Positions 11,042 to 22,702 are shown, counted from the first letter of the stretch. The stretch: DNA of 47,798 nt from Sphaeroforma arctica JP610 (GCF_001186125.1 NW_014040345.1:48536-96333), one strand, 5' to 3'. Notes: generated by a model not told the origin, from the sequence alone. Numbers and translations: made by a program.

Positions 11042-12648
11042 CTATTGTTTCATATAGATGTTGACGGTTTTCTGCACGTCTTGCATCATAGCCATAAGGC
11101 GTTTGTTCACATTATATATGTATCCAATCTGATCTGCGAGGTCAACATGAACGACCTGGAGGTCTGGGGTTGATTGCGATTTGGGTTGTGGGGTTGATTG
11201 CGATTTGGGTTGTGGGGTTGATTGCGATTTGGGTTGTGGGGTTGATTGCGATTTGGGTTGTGGGGTTGATTGCGATTTGGGTTGTGGGGTTGATTGCGAT
11301 TTGGGTTGTGGGGTTGGGGTGCTTTGTGATCCGACCTTGTCTGAACCTGATGTCTCACATTCATTACTCTTGCACCCCATGACGTTTGTCCCCCACATCC
11401 ATTCTGTCCATGTTTTTGGACGCTGCTCCCCAATAGTGACTGCGTGGAATAGTATGGTCTTGGTACGTAACGTAGTTAGAGGTATACTAGTGCTGGTGGT
11501 TTTGGCCTTCTTCGTCAGGGCGGAAATCTTTGCCCACAGCTCATGTAGACTCTCGTCGGCACGACTGGCTTTCAGGGCGTTCTTGATATCCCCCCTCTGC
11601 CCCATAATGAGTTCACACACATCCTTTGGAATCTCCTTGTGGTCCTTGAGATATGTCAACAGCTCATTTGCCTCATCGACCAACTCGCTACTCGTGGGTC
11701 TCTTGAGTGCCTTAATCACCTCTTGTGTACTTAATATAGAAGAAGGGAGAACTGAACTCTTCTTATCAGCCCTGTGCCGCTTTCTGTGCATTGTGACACT
11801 CTCAGCGCGGTCCCAGAGCTCAAGAGTTGTCCTGTCCATTTTCAGAATTTTTAGGTCGTTAATAATTTGGGCAATATCCTTCAGCGCCGTCTTCCTCTGG
11901 TTGTATGAACTGTCTGCATTTGTAATATCTCTAGCATCGTTGCGTAGCCTATTGTAGAACGCTTCAATCTGTGGATTCCCAACAGGCTCCGGGATATCCA
12001 TTTGTCCGTACGTCTTTAGATGGGCTTCCTCTGCTGTCGCACCACGCCATACCGGTTGAACCATGGTAATTTGTCCTTCTCAGCCTTCATCTTGGTAATC
12101 CACTATTCCAGAATACGCTGATCATTGTGAAATACCCGTTTAAAATAGCGGACTTCCGTTGTGTTCCCGCTAGGTTGTATGCGCTGGTTTGGTATATTAA
12201 CCAGGGACCATGCTTCGTGCAGGGTATCTGGAGCCTCATTGTCTCTCAACATCTTTAAGATGTGGGGCTTCTGGTTGTTCACATATGTTGCTATAGGTTA
12301 AGGTATCGACTCCATGCTGTCAAGGTACATTTTCAGCAGGCTGGCCCGATTAACAAGGTCCTGGAGAGAATACTCTAAATATTTTGCAATTGCCAGCGAC
12401 ATGTAAAATAATATCTTGTCTACAAGTTCGTTGTACGTCGCAGAGGTCTTCGCCCCATCGGAATCGTTCAGCTTTGCAAACAGCGATTCCCAATTCTTGA
12501 TCACCCGGGGGTCGTATTTGATCTTTTTGAGATCCGCGATAATGTCCTCCACCTTGGTGACCACCTCTTGTATTTGGTCAACTGGCAAAGACGCAACATA
12601 TGTGCTAATATCACGTGGTGCGTCTGACAAAATGATTTTTTTACTCAT
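11042..12648 (-). pseudogene. Unknown viral paralogue A (with PQPKSQST repeat), broken
   Basis: This is one of two adjacent related genes of unknown family. The N-terminal part (from 12648) is a helical region beginning MSKKIILSDAP. A central region follows with shared segments such as GNPQIEAFYNRLRND, KKSSVLPSS and RPTSSELVDEANELL. The C-terminal part carries six PQPKSQST repeats and ends in a helix. No membrane segment or catalytic motif is seen. It has one or two breaks. Only 14 AT-rich bases separate it from the end of paralogue B, so the pair reads as a tandem duplication in the same direction. Position and helical content suggest a structural or virus-specific protein, but the function is unknown. 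Confidence 0.72.
11168..11316 (-). repeat. Six-fold 24 bp coding repeat in paralogue A
   Basis: Six tandem 24-base units, identical to each other by eye, encode the eight-residue unit PQPKSQST. The units are in phase with the gene. They form a proline/serine/lysine-rich flexible linker just before the C-terminal helix. The neighbouring paralogue lacks them, so they expanded after the duplication. Perfect identity suggests recent copy-number turnover. Confidence 0.93.
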
Positions 12649-12662
12649 TTTTTATTTATAGA

Positions 12663-14126
12663 TTAAAAAAAACTATGAATCTCTATGATCATGTCGTGTG
12701 CGTTGTTAATCCGAGCTGTGAGGTCGGAGAGGTCAGAAAGGTCGGCATGAATGGCCTGGAGGTCGTTATGGATGCCCTGGGTGTCTACTTGCGCGTTCTG
12801 TTCGGAGACCATGTTGCTGTCTGATGTGAATTCGTCTGGGCTTGATACCTCATACTCATCACTATTGTACACTGGGGGATTTGCATCCCATATCTTTTCT
12901 TTCCATGTTTGTGGCCGCTGCTCTTGAAAATTGACTGCGTGGTACAGTATGGTCTTGGCACGTAACAGTTTTTTTGGCCTACTAGTGCTGGTGGTGTTGG
13001 CTCTCTTCGTCATTGCGGTAATCTTTGCCCACAGCTCCTGCAGACTCGGGTCGGCTCGACTGGCATACAGGACGTCCTTGATATCCTCCCTCTGCACCAG
13101 AATGAGTTCATACACATCCTTTGGAATCTCGTAGTGTCCCTTGAGATATTTAAATAGCTCGCTTGCCTCTTCGAGCAACTCACTACTCGTGGGCCTCTCG
13201 AGAGCCTTAATCGCCTGTTGTGTACTGTATATCGCAAAGGGGAGCACTGAACTCTTCTTATCAACAGTGCACCGCTTTGTTGCCTTCGTTATACTCGCAG
13301 CGCGTTTCCACAGCTCAATAGTTATTGAGTCCAATTGCAGAGTCCTTAGGTCTTGGATAATTTTTGCAATATCCTTTATTGCCGACTTCCTCTGGTTGTA
13401 TGAATTGTCTGCATTGTAATATCTCTGGTGTCGTTGCGTACCCTATTGTAGAACGCTTCAATCTGTGGATTCCCAACAGGCTCCGGGTTGTTCAGTGTCT
13501 CGTACGTTTTCCTGTAGACGTTCTCCACCTTCGCCCCACTCCGAAATATATATCTGTTTATCCATGTCTCATTGTCCTTCTCGGCCTTCATCTTGGCAAT
13601 CCACTGTTCTAGGATCTGCTGATCATTTTCAAATACCCGTTTAAAATGGCGGGTTTCAGTCGTGTCCACACCAGGTTGTACGAGGTATCTAGGAATATCA
13701 ATCCGCGACCAGACGTCGCGCAAAACTGGTGGAACCGATGCGGGGCATGTTGTGATTCACATATATTGCTATAGGTTCAGGTATCGACTCCAGCGTGTCA
13801 AAGTACCTTTTCAGCAGGCTGGCCTGATTGACAAGGTCCTGAAGGGAATAATTTACCTGTTTCGCAATTTCTAGCGATGTGTAAAATAGTATCCTGTCTA
13901 CTTGTTTGTTGTATGCTGTGGAGGTATTAGTTCCATTGGAATCGTTCAGCTTCGCAAGCAGCGATTTCCAGTTCGTGATCACCCCGGAGCTGTATTTGAT
14001 CCTTTTGAGATCCGCGATAATGTCCTCCACCTTGGCGACCACCTCTCGCGATTGGTCGACTGGCAAAGACGCAACAGATGTACCAATAACACCTGGTGCA
14101 TCTGACAAACTGATATTTTTACTCAT
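12663..14126 (-). pseudogene. Unknown viral paralogue B, broken
   Basis: This is the tandem relative of the gene to its left (paralogue A). It shares the same order of blocks: MSKNISLSDAP at the N-terminus, KVEDIIADLKRIKY, GNPQIEAFYNRVRND, KKSSVLPFA, RPTSSELLEEASEL, and the motif RAKTILYHAV near the C-terminus. In place of the PQPKSQST array it has an ordinary acidic/helical tail (SDLTARINNAHDMIIEIH). About two or three breaks are present. No known domain is recognised. The divergence between A and B is considerable, so the duplication is older than the insertion or happened in the virus. Confidence 0.72.
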
Positions 14127-14172
14127 TATTTTTAATTTTATTTTTATTCAGTCGTAAAAAATATATAAATCG

Positions 14173-15078
14173 CTATTTTAGTTTCTGCAGCAGCCGGAGA
14201 CTCATCAGCCGAAACCTTCGCGGGTACACCCGGTGCGTCATGGTGTTGCATCTATACAAGACGGCCTGCCCCTCGGCCGTCCCACCTACCACCAACCACC
14301 GCATCCCCGCTGGGATCTTGCTCGTACCTTCCAGTAGACTATCCCATCGCGCCAACTCAGCACAACGGGGCAGGAACTGGCCATAGAGGGGCACGAGGGT
14401 ACTGTCTGCCGCGCTAGGAGCCGCCGGGCCCATCATGACCAGGGCCTTCGCGAGATAGTCCTCGGGATCTACGGGCGTAAGGACCGTGGCCGAGCTCAGG
14501 ACCACAACCGGGGCACAGCCAAACATGTCTTTCGTGTAGTGGTCCATGCCCCTGGGTAGCTGGGTCTCGTCTGTGTACATCTGCTGCAGGAACTTGTTGT
14601 AGCGGCACACGACAAAGCGACAACCACCGGCCTTTACCGTCCCCCCGGTGACAACGTAGCACATGTTGGCCCACTGGTCCTTTGCAATCCCGTACGTGAG
14701 ATGCAACGCAGATGGTCTCAGGGGCGCGTCAATCTCGTTTGACAGCGCATAGTATAAGAAGGGGACAGTGTTCGGAGCCATGCGCAACCACGACACGGTC
14801 CCGGCAGTGGGGGGGGGGGGGGGGTGGTGGCGGCAGAGTCTCGTGTGCACAGTAACCGTGGTCGCTCGGTGCGCCCAGTGGGGGCAGGGTACTGGAGCCG
14901 CCCCCGTGTGGCTCGGGGGTTTTTAAAAGAAGCTCAGTGCCAGAGTCGTTGTCCCACTCCATGACCTCCGTGGCATGCTCTAGGGGTGGCATGGGGTTCA
15001 GCAGTGGCAGGGGTTTTAGGGTTTAGGTCATGGAGCTCGAGTTCTACGTCGAGGTTAAGATCAGTATTCAAGTCAAAC
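14173..15078 (-). pseudogene. Unknown viral protein with proline run, broken
   Basis: The main frame (14173 to about 14850) encodes a mixed globular protein with segments such as MRWLVVGGTAEGQAVLYRC and DMFGCAPVVVLSSATVL. I do not recognise the family. Further upstream a possible start at 15078 begins MFDLNTDLNLDVELELHDL, an acidic N-terminus. A run of 14-15 G on the + strand near 14810 encodes prolines and is prone to length change. One or two breaks are present. It is the last clear gene of the virus block on this side. Confidence 0.55.
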
Positions 15079-15125
15079 ATTGTAAAAATGATTTGTAGTC
15101 TCACGCGCAATGACCATATATATCC

Positions 15126-15212
15126 ACCTGGGCACCAACGCCCACTGAGCATGAAGTGACACCTGGGCACCAACGCCCACTGAGCATGAAGTGACACCTG
15201 GGCACCAACGCC
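15126..15212. repeat. 35 bp tandem repeat, about 2.5 copies
   Basis: Units starting ACCTGGGCACCAACGCC recur at 15126, 15161 and 15196, a spacing of 35 bases. The array lies upstream of the last viral gene, near the edge of the viral block. Each unit contains GGGC-ACCAAC-GCCC, a short inverted element that could form a hairpin. No function is apparent. Confidence 0.85.
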
Positions 15213-15506
15213 GTATGTGCGTCATCGCACCGACGGTCACATTAACCGCGATTATTGTTTCACAGTAACACCGTGCTCCGATTCCGTATACCCAGTGACG
15301 TTTCGTACTTTGATGCACGTAATCTCTGTGAGAATCCAGGCCTAGAAATCCTCGTACAGCGAAACGCTGCTTTTGCAGACTTTTCACCCGCCGTTGACAA
15401 GTCGGGGGTCAGCATTATCACCTGCAGACTGAAACTACTTCGTGAATCGCATCCCCAAACGGCGTCTTGATCGAGTCGGGGAACTCGCCGCCGCTTGGCC
15501 TGATCT
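15213..15506. other. Edge of the viral block, no complete gene
   Basis: About 290 bases lie between the 35 bp repeat and the 5' LTR. On the minus strand, next to the LTR, is an open stretch containing GGEFPDSIKTPFGDAIHE that stops near 15410. It could be the end of a further viral gene cut off by the retroelement. Nothing matching it was seen beyond the other LTR. Otherwise I see nothing recognisable. Confidence 0.35.
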
Positions 15507-16060
15507 TGTTGCGCTCGTACTCTAAAGCAGTACGTATACTAAAAACGTACTCTTAATAGTACAAGGAACTTAAGTTTCCCAAATGGTTTTAAATGGTTTT
15601 ATTAATTAATACCTTTTCCATTTTACATATCAGATATTTGGACAAAGCCATTACAAGGCCCCAGTAAAATACCAAACATAAGGGTTGGTCTAGTTCTAAT
15701 AATAGAACTATGTTTACTTTCCAACTTTATTTATATCTGAATACTTCGGTAGCGAGATGGCTCAACCGAATATAGGTTTCTAGGGACTATTAGCGTAACC
15801 TAGTTGATTCTCCGATCAGCCAACCAGATGTGCCAGTCTGATGAAGGCTAAGTCGGTAATTCTTGATAAGTGGCAAGTTATTGGTTAAGACAATAACTAA
15901 GGACATCAAGAGTAAAAATAATTTCTAATAGAGCGACAACGAAACACTAAATAAAATTCCTTCGGTACTGAGAAGATTATATATAGGCAATGTCTCAGCC
16001 TCACAATCCGTTTATTTACTTTTATATTTTCACGATACTTAGAATTTACCTAAGGTATTA
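15507..16060 (+). repeat. 5' LTR of the Ty3/gypsy element
   Basis: This LTR is similar to the sequence at 22703-23415, sharing ATTAATTAATACCTTTTCC, GATGAAGGCTAAGTCGG and many other stretches. A TATA-like ATTATATATAGGC near 15975 could place the transcription start. The left edge could be TGTT at 15507, with certain similarity from about 15516. The right edge is soft, at about 16052-16062. Confidence 0.88.
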
Positions 16061-16162
16061 ATTACTTAAACTACTTAAGCGTAAAGGTAGATTAACTACC
16101 ACAAAAATTTTCTTGTCCAAGCTAGTCCTTAAGAGACAAGCTAGTAGTCATAAATTAAGATT

Positions 16163-18367
16163 ATGACCAAGAAAGACAATAATCCTTCTAAGGAGCATAA
16201 AGCTGAAAAGAAGAAGATGGAGAGAGAAGCCGCCAACGCTACCGCAGCTACTGCTGCCGCAGAGGCAACCGCTGCCGAATCTGACAATAATAGTCAAAAG
16301 GACAATGCTTCAGATAAGGATGTAGCCACTCCGATTAAGGAGACTACTCCCACTGACAGAGCCCGAGGGCCAACTATTGTCTCAACTTCAAAGCTTGCAT
16401 TTACGAAGCCAAGAAGTCAGACAAGGGACACGTCACAAGACGCCCCAACCTATTCTTCTGACGAAACTCAGAATGGAAAGTCCCCAATTATAGGGGACAA
16501 GGACAAATCTCAGAAGGAACCTATTATGGAACCAGAAGAGGAGGCAAGCTCAAGTGGCAAACCCGAATTCACGTCCGAGACTACTAAGCCAATGCACATA
16601 AGTAAGTTAATTACTGAAAACGCTGATCTTAAGAATCAGTTAGCTACCATTATGAAAGACTTGACTGTCGAACATGTAAATCAATTATATAGATCAGGAA
16701 AACATGCACAGCACTTACGCGAGCATGTTTCCCCGGGCATTACTGAAGCCCTACAGAAGTGGACAGAACGTCGACAGGCAATTACGCCCGAAGAACGTAA
16801 AGACTCGAGCGCTACACCTGTGGCATATGAGCCAGATGTGCTCATCGTATCTATACCTTACGAGGTATTACCACCAGAAATTCAGGCTAATTACTCACCT
16901 GTTCTGACACCCGGCTGTGAGTCACCCGTCCTTGAGGGTATTATAGACCCAGAGGCAGGTAGAAATACTCCGCCACTTTTACCCAATTGGGATGACAATC
17001 GTCGGAAACTAGTTAAGACTGTGTATGTTATCCAGACGCATGAATCACCTAATATTATAATATCAACCACTATCCGAGGAACAGAACACCAAAAGGCCTC
17101 GACCATGGACTTTACAAGGGGTAATAAACACCCCCGTAAACGTGTTAACGAAATCGAATTTAATCGCTTCGATCGCACAGCACTACATCAACCCGCAGAG
17201 GATTTTCACTCTGACGAGGTGACCGAACTTAACAAATCGGTCGACGATTATACCATTAAAATGGAAATCGCCCACGATGCGCATCATGCTGATGATGTAG
17301 CATACTTTGCGAATATGACTGCGATTAAGCAAAAGCGCATTGATCAGTTACTTCAGGCCCAACGTGGACAAGACCACAGAGACAACCAGAAGTACAAGGG
17401 ACAGATCAGTCGACTTAAGTCGAATTGGGATGCCAACAGTAAGCAGGTCAAGTTTATAAAAAACCATGACCTCGACACGCTAACCCGTACGCTTAATGCG
17501 TTTACGGTCATGCTAGAGACGAATGATATCGCTCCCCAGCAATGGATCTCTACTTTAATGCAGACGTTTGACCCTACAGGTACAAGTTATTCGATCATAC
17601 AGCGACAACAACATGAGCTAGACACTTGTCGTGACTGGCCAGCTGTGTGTTGGTTGGTTACATCCTTGTTAAGTAAGGACATGCGTAGCCCAGGACTGAG
17701 TTCAATTTTAACTGAACCAGTTGAGAACACGCCCATTCAAAGTTATATTCTGAAGCTAGATGCTGACCTGAAACATTCAGATATAGCGAAGGACAAGGCA
17801 CAGCGATGGTACGAGTTCCTGGCTATGCCCGTGTTCTGTAAGAACATAGGGAATAACAACCGTGAGAGCCTGTACACCGAGTTGCGACGTAAACACGCGA
17901 CTGAGGCTCGAGACAGGGGACATGGAACAAAGTTTCATCTATCCCGACTTACGTGGGAACAGTTTTATGACACTGTATCCACCCTTTTCCCTGCACACCG
18001 AGTAACATCGAAGGGAAAAGTGGCTGTTAAGAAGCCGCGGGAGTACACCGATCAAGGATACGTATCCAGGCAGACCTCAAACGAGAAACACCAACATACA
18101 CGTGCTCGCGACCCCACTCTATCCACGGGACCCAATAAACGGGCACGCGCGGAGGCAAAGGACAAGGAACCTCCATTTAAAGAGATTAAGAAATGTTCCG
18201 ACGCACAGCGTGGGTATGACAGGTACCAATTGACCCATAACAGTTATTGGAATGGCAGGCATGCATCCGCCTGTACACACTTTCCTATTAAGTGCGACAA
18301 GTGTGAGAAGACCAATGGCTATCACACTAAGTCTTGTGACAAAAAGCCCAACATTAAGTTGGAGTGA
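16163..18367 (+). CDS. Gag of the Ty3/gypsy element
   Basis: An open frame of 734 codons follows the 5' LTR. The N-terminus is Lys/Glu/Ala/Thr-rich and disordered (MTKKDNNPSKEHKAEKKKMERE). A helical central part (about residues 400-640) would be the capsid-forming domain. The C-terminus holds a zinc-knuckle-like cluster CDKCEKTNGYHTKSC (C-x2-C-x6-H-x3-C) that would bind the RNA genome. It is long for a gag but has the expected order. The frame looks whole. Confidence 0.85.
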   Translation: MTKKDNNPSKEHKAEKKKMEREAANATAATAAAEATAAESDNNSQKDNASDKDVATPIKETTPTDRARGPTIVSTSKLAFTKPRSQTRDTSQDAPTYSSDETQNGKSPIIGDKDKSQKEPIMEPEEEASSSGKPEFTSETTKPMHISKLITENADLKNQLATIMKDLTVEHVNQLYRSGKHAQHLREHVSPGITEALQKWTERRQAITPEERKDSSATPVAYEPDVLIVSIPYEVLPPEIQANYSPVLTPGCESPVLEGIIDPEAGRNTPPLLPNWDDNRRKLVKTVYVIQTHESPNIIISTTIRGTEHQKASTMDFTRGNKHPRKRVNEIEFNRFDRTALHQPAEDFHSDEVTELNKSVDDYTIKMEIAHDAHHADDVAYFANMTAIKQKRIDQLLQAQRGQDHRDNQKYKGQISRLKSNWDANSKQVKFIKNHDLDTLTRTLNAFTVMLETNDIAPQQWISTLMQTFDPTGTSYSIIQRQQHELDTCRDWPAVCWLVTSLLSKDMRSPGLSSILTEPVENTPIQSYILKLDADLKHSDIAKDKAQRWYEFLAMPVFCKNIGNNNRESLYTELRRKHATEARDRGHGTKFHLSRLTWEQFYDTVSTLFPAHRVTSKGKVAVKKPREYTDQGYVSRQTSNEKHQHTRARDPTLSTGPNKRARAEAKDKEPPFKEIKKCSDAQRGYDRYQLTHNSYWNGRHASACTHFPIKCDKCEKTNGYHTKSCDKKPNIKLE

Positions 18368-18379
18368 AGGTACTACCAG

Positions 18380-21300
18380 GTACAATCGTTACACAGACAA
18401 TACAACGACTCTTCAGATGAGCGTGAAATAATCCCTGTATATCGCAATGGAAATAAAATCCTTGCGTTGATTGATCCTGGTTCAGAAATTTCATGTATAT
18501 CCGATCGCTTTGTATTAATGAAAGATATCGAAAGGGGAAAACAAACAACTCACCTCATTTTAGCTTATGATAAAACTGCTAAGTGTGATACCATGGCCAC
18601 AGATATTAAAATCTGCCTGGCCGATGATAGGAATATCACTACCCAAGCTGTGACAGTTAAGATGTCACAGGAGTACAACATTATAGTCGGAATGAGCGAT
18701 TTACTCACTCTAGGTATAACCGGAACGGGTCTACCAAATAACATAGATCCATTAAAGGATCAATCGGACGATAACTGTCTGAATCCATATAAGCCCCCGT
18801 CAGACACAGTCAAGGCATTAATACCTGACTTTGCGAACAAAATTATGGATCTGATTCTAATTAATAAGAAGATAAAGATCACAGATTGGGCAAAATTCCG
18901 CTTTAACGACAGATATGTCAGCCTTGACTTGACCAAGGTAGTCTTTACACAGTTAAAGTGTCCCTCAAGGAACTATGTATTCTGGAGACACGAGGCTGTG
19001 GTAAAAGAACAAGTTGAGAAATGGCTAGCAGATGGAGTGATAGAAATTAACTATCAACAGACGCGAGTTAACTTGGCGCTGCTAGCCGTAGACCAACATA
19101 ACTCTGACGGATCGTTTAAGAAAGTCAGAGTATATTTAGATATAAGTCCAATAAATAAATTGTTGCCGACTCATAGCTTTGACTTACCTCGTATTAACGA
19201 GCTACTGCGAAGGATGGAAGGTGCTACAGTATTTACAACTATAGACCTTACACAAGAATACCATCAAATGCAGGTATATGAACCACATCGTAAATACTTT
19301 AGTTTTACGTGGAAAGGTAAACAATACCGGTTCAGAGGTGCACCTTTCAGGTTACACTCTGTACCAGCATTCTTCCAACAAGTAATGGAAGAAATGTTTA
19401 CAGACATGCCTAACGTGCAAGTCTATATAGATGACATAGTCATCGTTTCTAAGACTAAGGGCGAACATGCCGAATTAGTCAGACGAGTCCTTAAGAGACT
19501 CAACGAGCAAAACCTCAAGATTAACGAGAAGAAATGCCACTTCGCAATGAGCGAAATACAGCTCTTAGACTACCATATATCTGGGGAAGGTATTAAAATC
19601 GACCCCGGTAAGGTAGCACACCTGTTAGATTGGCAAACACCAACTACAGGAAGAGATGTTAACAGCATGTGTGGGTTTGTAAACTTCTTTTCAGATGGAG
19701 TACCACACTTGGCTGAATACCTTAAACCTTTTGGACACTTAAGATGTCATAAAGGCAAACTAGGAGACTTGTGGACTAAAGAGTGTGATGACGCGTTTAA
19801 AGCGCTCAAACACGCAGTCCAACAACAGTTGTACAAGGACCAGTCGATGGCGTGCCGTTTGAAATAGCAACAGACGCCTCCGACTTAGACTTAGGAGAAG
19901 TATTATATCAGGTTATAGATGACAAACCTAGATATATACAATTCTTTAGTCGAGCAATGAATGTTTCACAGTTGAAATATCCAACTGTTAAAAAAGATCT
20001 ATTAGCCATAGTGGCAGCTCTGACACACTTCCGAGATTACTTAAACGGAACAGCATTTACGCTGATGTGTTATCAGAAATCTCTTCATTATATGAAAGAG
20101 ATGAACCCCGACTCACAATTACTGAGTCGCTGGCATGATACAATATCAAAATTTCATTTTGATATAAAACATCTGACAGGAATACATAATCATTTACCGG
20201 ATATGTTATCACGCTTTGTACCGGACTTTAATAAATCCGTACGTGAGTTACTAGCCACTGACTGGAAGTGTAATCCCAGGTGGTTTGAACTGGCTCAAAA
20301 GATATTTGGGCCACATACCATAGATATGTTTGCTGCACATCATAATGCACAACAATCGAATTACAGGACTTTAAATCATCCTTTGGGAGACGCTTTCAAA
20401 TAGACCTCTCCGAACACAATGCGTGGGCTAATCCACCATGGCAGTTAATTGCCCAGCAATTAAATTATGTTCATATACATAAAGCTGCCATCACGTTGTG
20501 TAGCCCATTACGGAGTAAAGATCCATGGCTCAATAAGTTAACAAGCATGATACAATGCGAGCCAATATATTTAGATAGGGAAGTAGATACCTTCCTATAT
20601 CAGGGTACCCGAGCCTTCCAGAAGACGCCTTGGAGACATACTATAATATGTCGTATAGGTCCCATTGGTACAACCAAATGGACCCCTTCTGAGACCTTCC
20701 TTAACAAGGTCAAAGAATCAGAGATTCCACTCTCTACCCAATTGAACGTTACGCAGTTCAAAGGCAACACAGCACTTGAAATCTGTGCACAAGAAATACA
20801 ATCTACTAATGACACTACTGTTAAGAAGCGTCAGTCTCTAGCTAGGACTCTGTTTAATAATATAAAGTCCAAGCCTGAGGTCTTTCAAACCTTATTTCCA
20901 AAGGGATTAATGAAAGACAATCCTGAAGCGTATACACATACAATGCGACTATTTAATAAGTCTGGTGTATCTAACGCACATGAGCGCACTTATGACACTC
21001 ATGCGAAAGAAGAACAGGAGTCTGGAAACACTACAGACTTAGAGACCACGCAAGTGGATTCTCATCACCCTACCTTTATTCTGGAGGAGCAGAAAGATGA
21101 AAACATTCTTGCCTGGCTGACGAAAAACCATAGGCTGAAGCACCAGAACGTAGTAGACGCACTTAAAGATGCTAAGCGAAATGGGATCGCGCACCCTAAG
21201 CTGGCAACTTTAGTTGACAGAGTATATCAGTCATGTACAGACTGTGATCTCAATCAAATCAAGCGCTATGGGTTCGCACCGCTTAAGAGTGTGACGGAAG

Positions 21301-22532
21301 ATGTTCCATGGCGCAGGGTCACCATTGATCTGGCTGACCTGCCCACGTCCGAGCACACAGGCGACCGTTACGTATGCCACTTTTTTGATGTGGCGTCACG
21401 GTTTAACTTGCTCTATCCATTAAAGGATAAGAATACGCAGACCGTGGCCGAATTATGTTGCCAAGTCTTTGCTGACCACGGGTGGCCAGGTATTATGTGC
21501 ACTGATAACGGTAGTGAGTTCTGCGATGACGTAATGGAATTGCTAGTACTCGTACCAGGCATATGCCATAAGAGAGGTGTGCCATATAAGCCGCAAACGC
21601 AAGGCGCGAATGAAACGCGCCATAGAAGACTTAAGTTCTTCTTGCGTACTACATTAACGGATGATGCAGATGATTAGTCATATCACCTTAACTGTATACA
21701 AACACAGATGAACGAGTGTGCTGATCCGGTTACAGGAACTACACCCGCTCACTATTTTCGTGGCAGATATAGTGAGTTACAAATCCCTTTTAACAAGGAC
21801 GAACATGATCACCATGAGTTACCATGGTTAGAGAAGGTACAACGTATTTATAACGTTGTATATCCTTGCTTGCGAGAATTACGCAATATAGCCCTATTAA
21901 AAAGGCAAAAGCGTTGGAACACTACCAAGAAGATACCAGAGTATCAGGTTGGTGACAGAGTTAAAATCCGTCAACGCAATTCCGATGCTACTGTATTAAC
22001 ATCTAAATGGATAGGTCCATATATAATCTCGGTAGCAGACACTAAAAGTGAAACGTACGAGGTAAATAACCCCGATGGTTCTAGTGCGCTTAATATGGGC
22101 ACAAGTCGTATCCCGACTACAGAGATTATACTCGCAAGAAGACATGACTCTAATGCCCCTCTTGATCGTTCTGAATTTAAAGACATTATATGGAGAACGG
22201 ATAAGGGAGGCTATACATACTATCGTAAATGCTTTATAGACGGTACAATAGCTGAGTTGACTTCAGATGCTTTCGATAATCAAGAGTATTTAAAAGCCTT
22301 TAATCGAAAATGGCGTAAATGCCTGCATAAGTCACAAGCTGAAAAAGATAGCATGTTTCCATCGTCTGAAGGCACAGAAGTTAAAACTTATCCGCCTACA
22401 TCATTTATCCCGAGCTTTCATGCTCATCCTTCATATGTGCTTAAGACATTGAAGCGTAAGAAACATCTAGTCGACCACCACGGACCTACCGGACCTAAGC
22501 CCAAAACTCACAGGGTAACCGAGAACGCTTAA
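18380..22532 (+). pseudogene. Pol of the Ty3/gypsy element (PR-RT-RH-IN), broken
   Basis: Domains lie in Ty3/gypsy order. The protease active-site region (LIDPGSEISCI) is near 18470. Reverse transcriptase spans about 18.9-19.7 kb, with its catalytic YIDD near 19425. RNase H (EIATDASDLDLGE) starts near 19860. The integrase zinc-binding HHCC region is near 21.1-21.25 kb, its core TIDLADLP and CTDNGSEF lie near 21.32-21.5 kb, and a GPY/F motif (KWIGPYII) is near 22005. The tail to 22532 is basic. Pol has about three breaks and cannot make a full polyprotein. It follows gag closely, as usual when the two are expressed from one transcript. Confidence 0.93.
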
Positions 22533-22702
22533 CTTCTCCGCTTGAGAAACATTAACTATATGTTAAGCTACTTAATGTTTCGACCCGTTTTTCCTTTCTC
22601 GCTTTTTGACCCATAATCAGCTTGAGTGAGCAACTTGCTTCTCATGGGTCTTAAAGCTGGGTGGGAGCTGTGTATTAAGCCGGGCTTCCACATTAGACTC
22701 TA

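Larger units (their letters stand above)
1..15080. mobile_element. Endogenous giant-virus (Nucleocytoviricota) block, fossil
   Basis: A run of about a dozen densely packed genes lies on both strands, with short AT-rich gaps between them. Several belong to the nucleocytovirus core set: family B DNA polymerase, superfamily 1 helicase, capping enzyme with triphosphatase and guanylyltransferase parts, A32-type packaging ATPase and an L1R/E248R-like myristoylated protein. The block is visibly richer in GC than the sequence to its right. No spliceosomal introns are needed to read it. Most genes carry one to several breaks, so it is a decayed insertion rather than a live virus. It continues past the left edge of the window and stops being recognisable just before the Ty3/gypsy element. 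The family within the phylum (Asfuvirales-like or Pimascovirales-like) cannot be settled by eye. Confidence 0.88.

Noticed and set aside
11181-11957. Long + strand frame with IAIWVVGL/LGCGVDCD repeats
   Set aside because: It is the complement of the 24 bp coding repeat and of paralogue A. The minus strand carries the conserved blocks shared with paralogue B.
15255-15470. A 71-codon + strand frame between the viral block and the LTR
   Set aside because: Nothing recognisable. The minus strand next to the LTR looks more protein-like.
22546-22581. 10-base inverted repeat (GAAACATTAA/TTAATGTTTC) after pol
   Set aside because: It could be a hairpin in the retroelement 3' region, but it is short, AT-rich and likely by chance.
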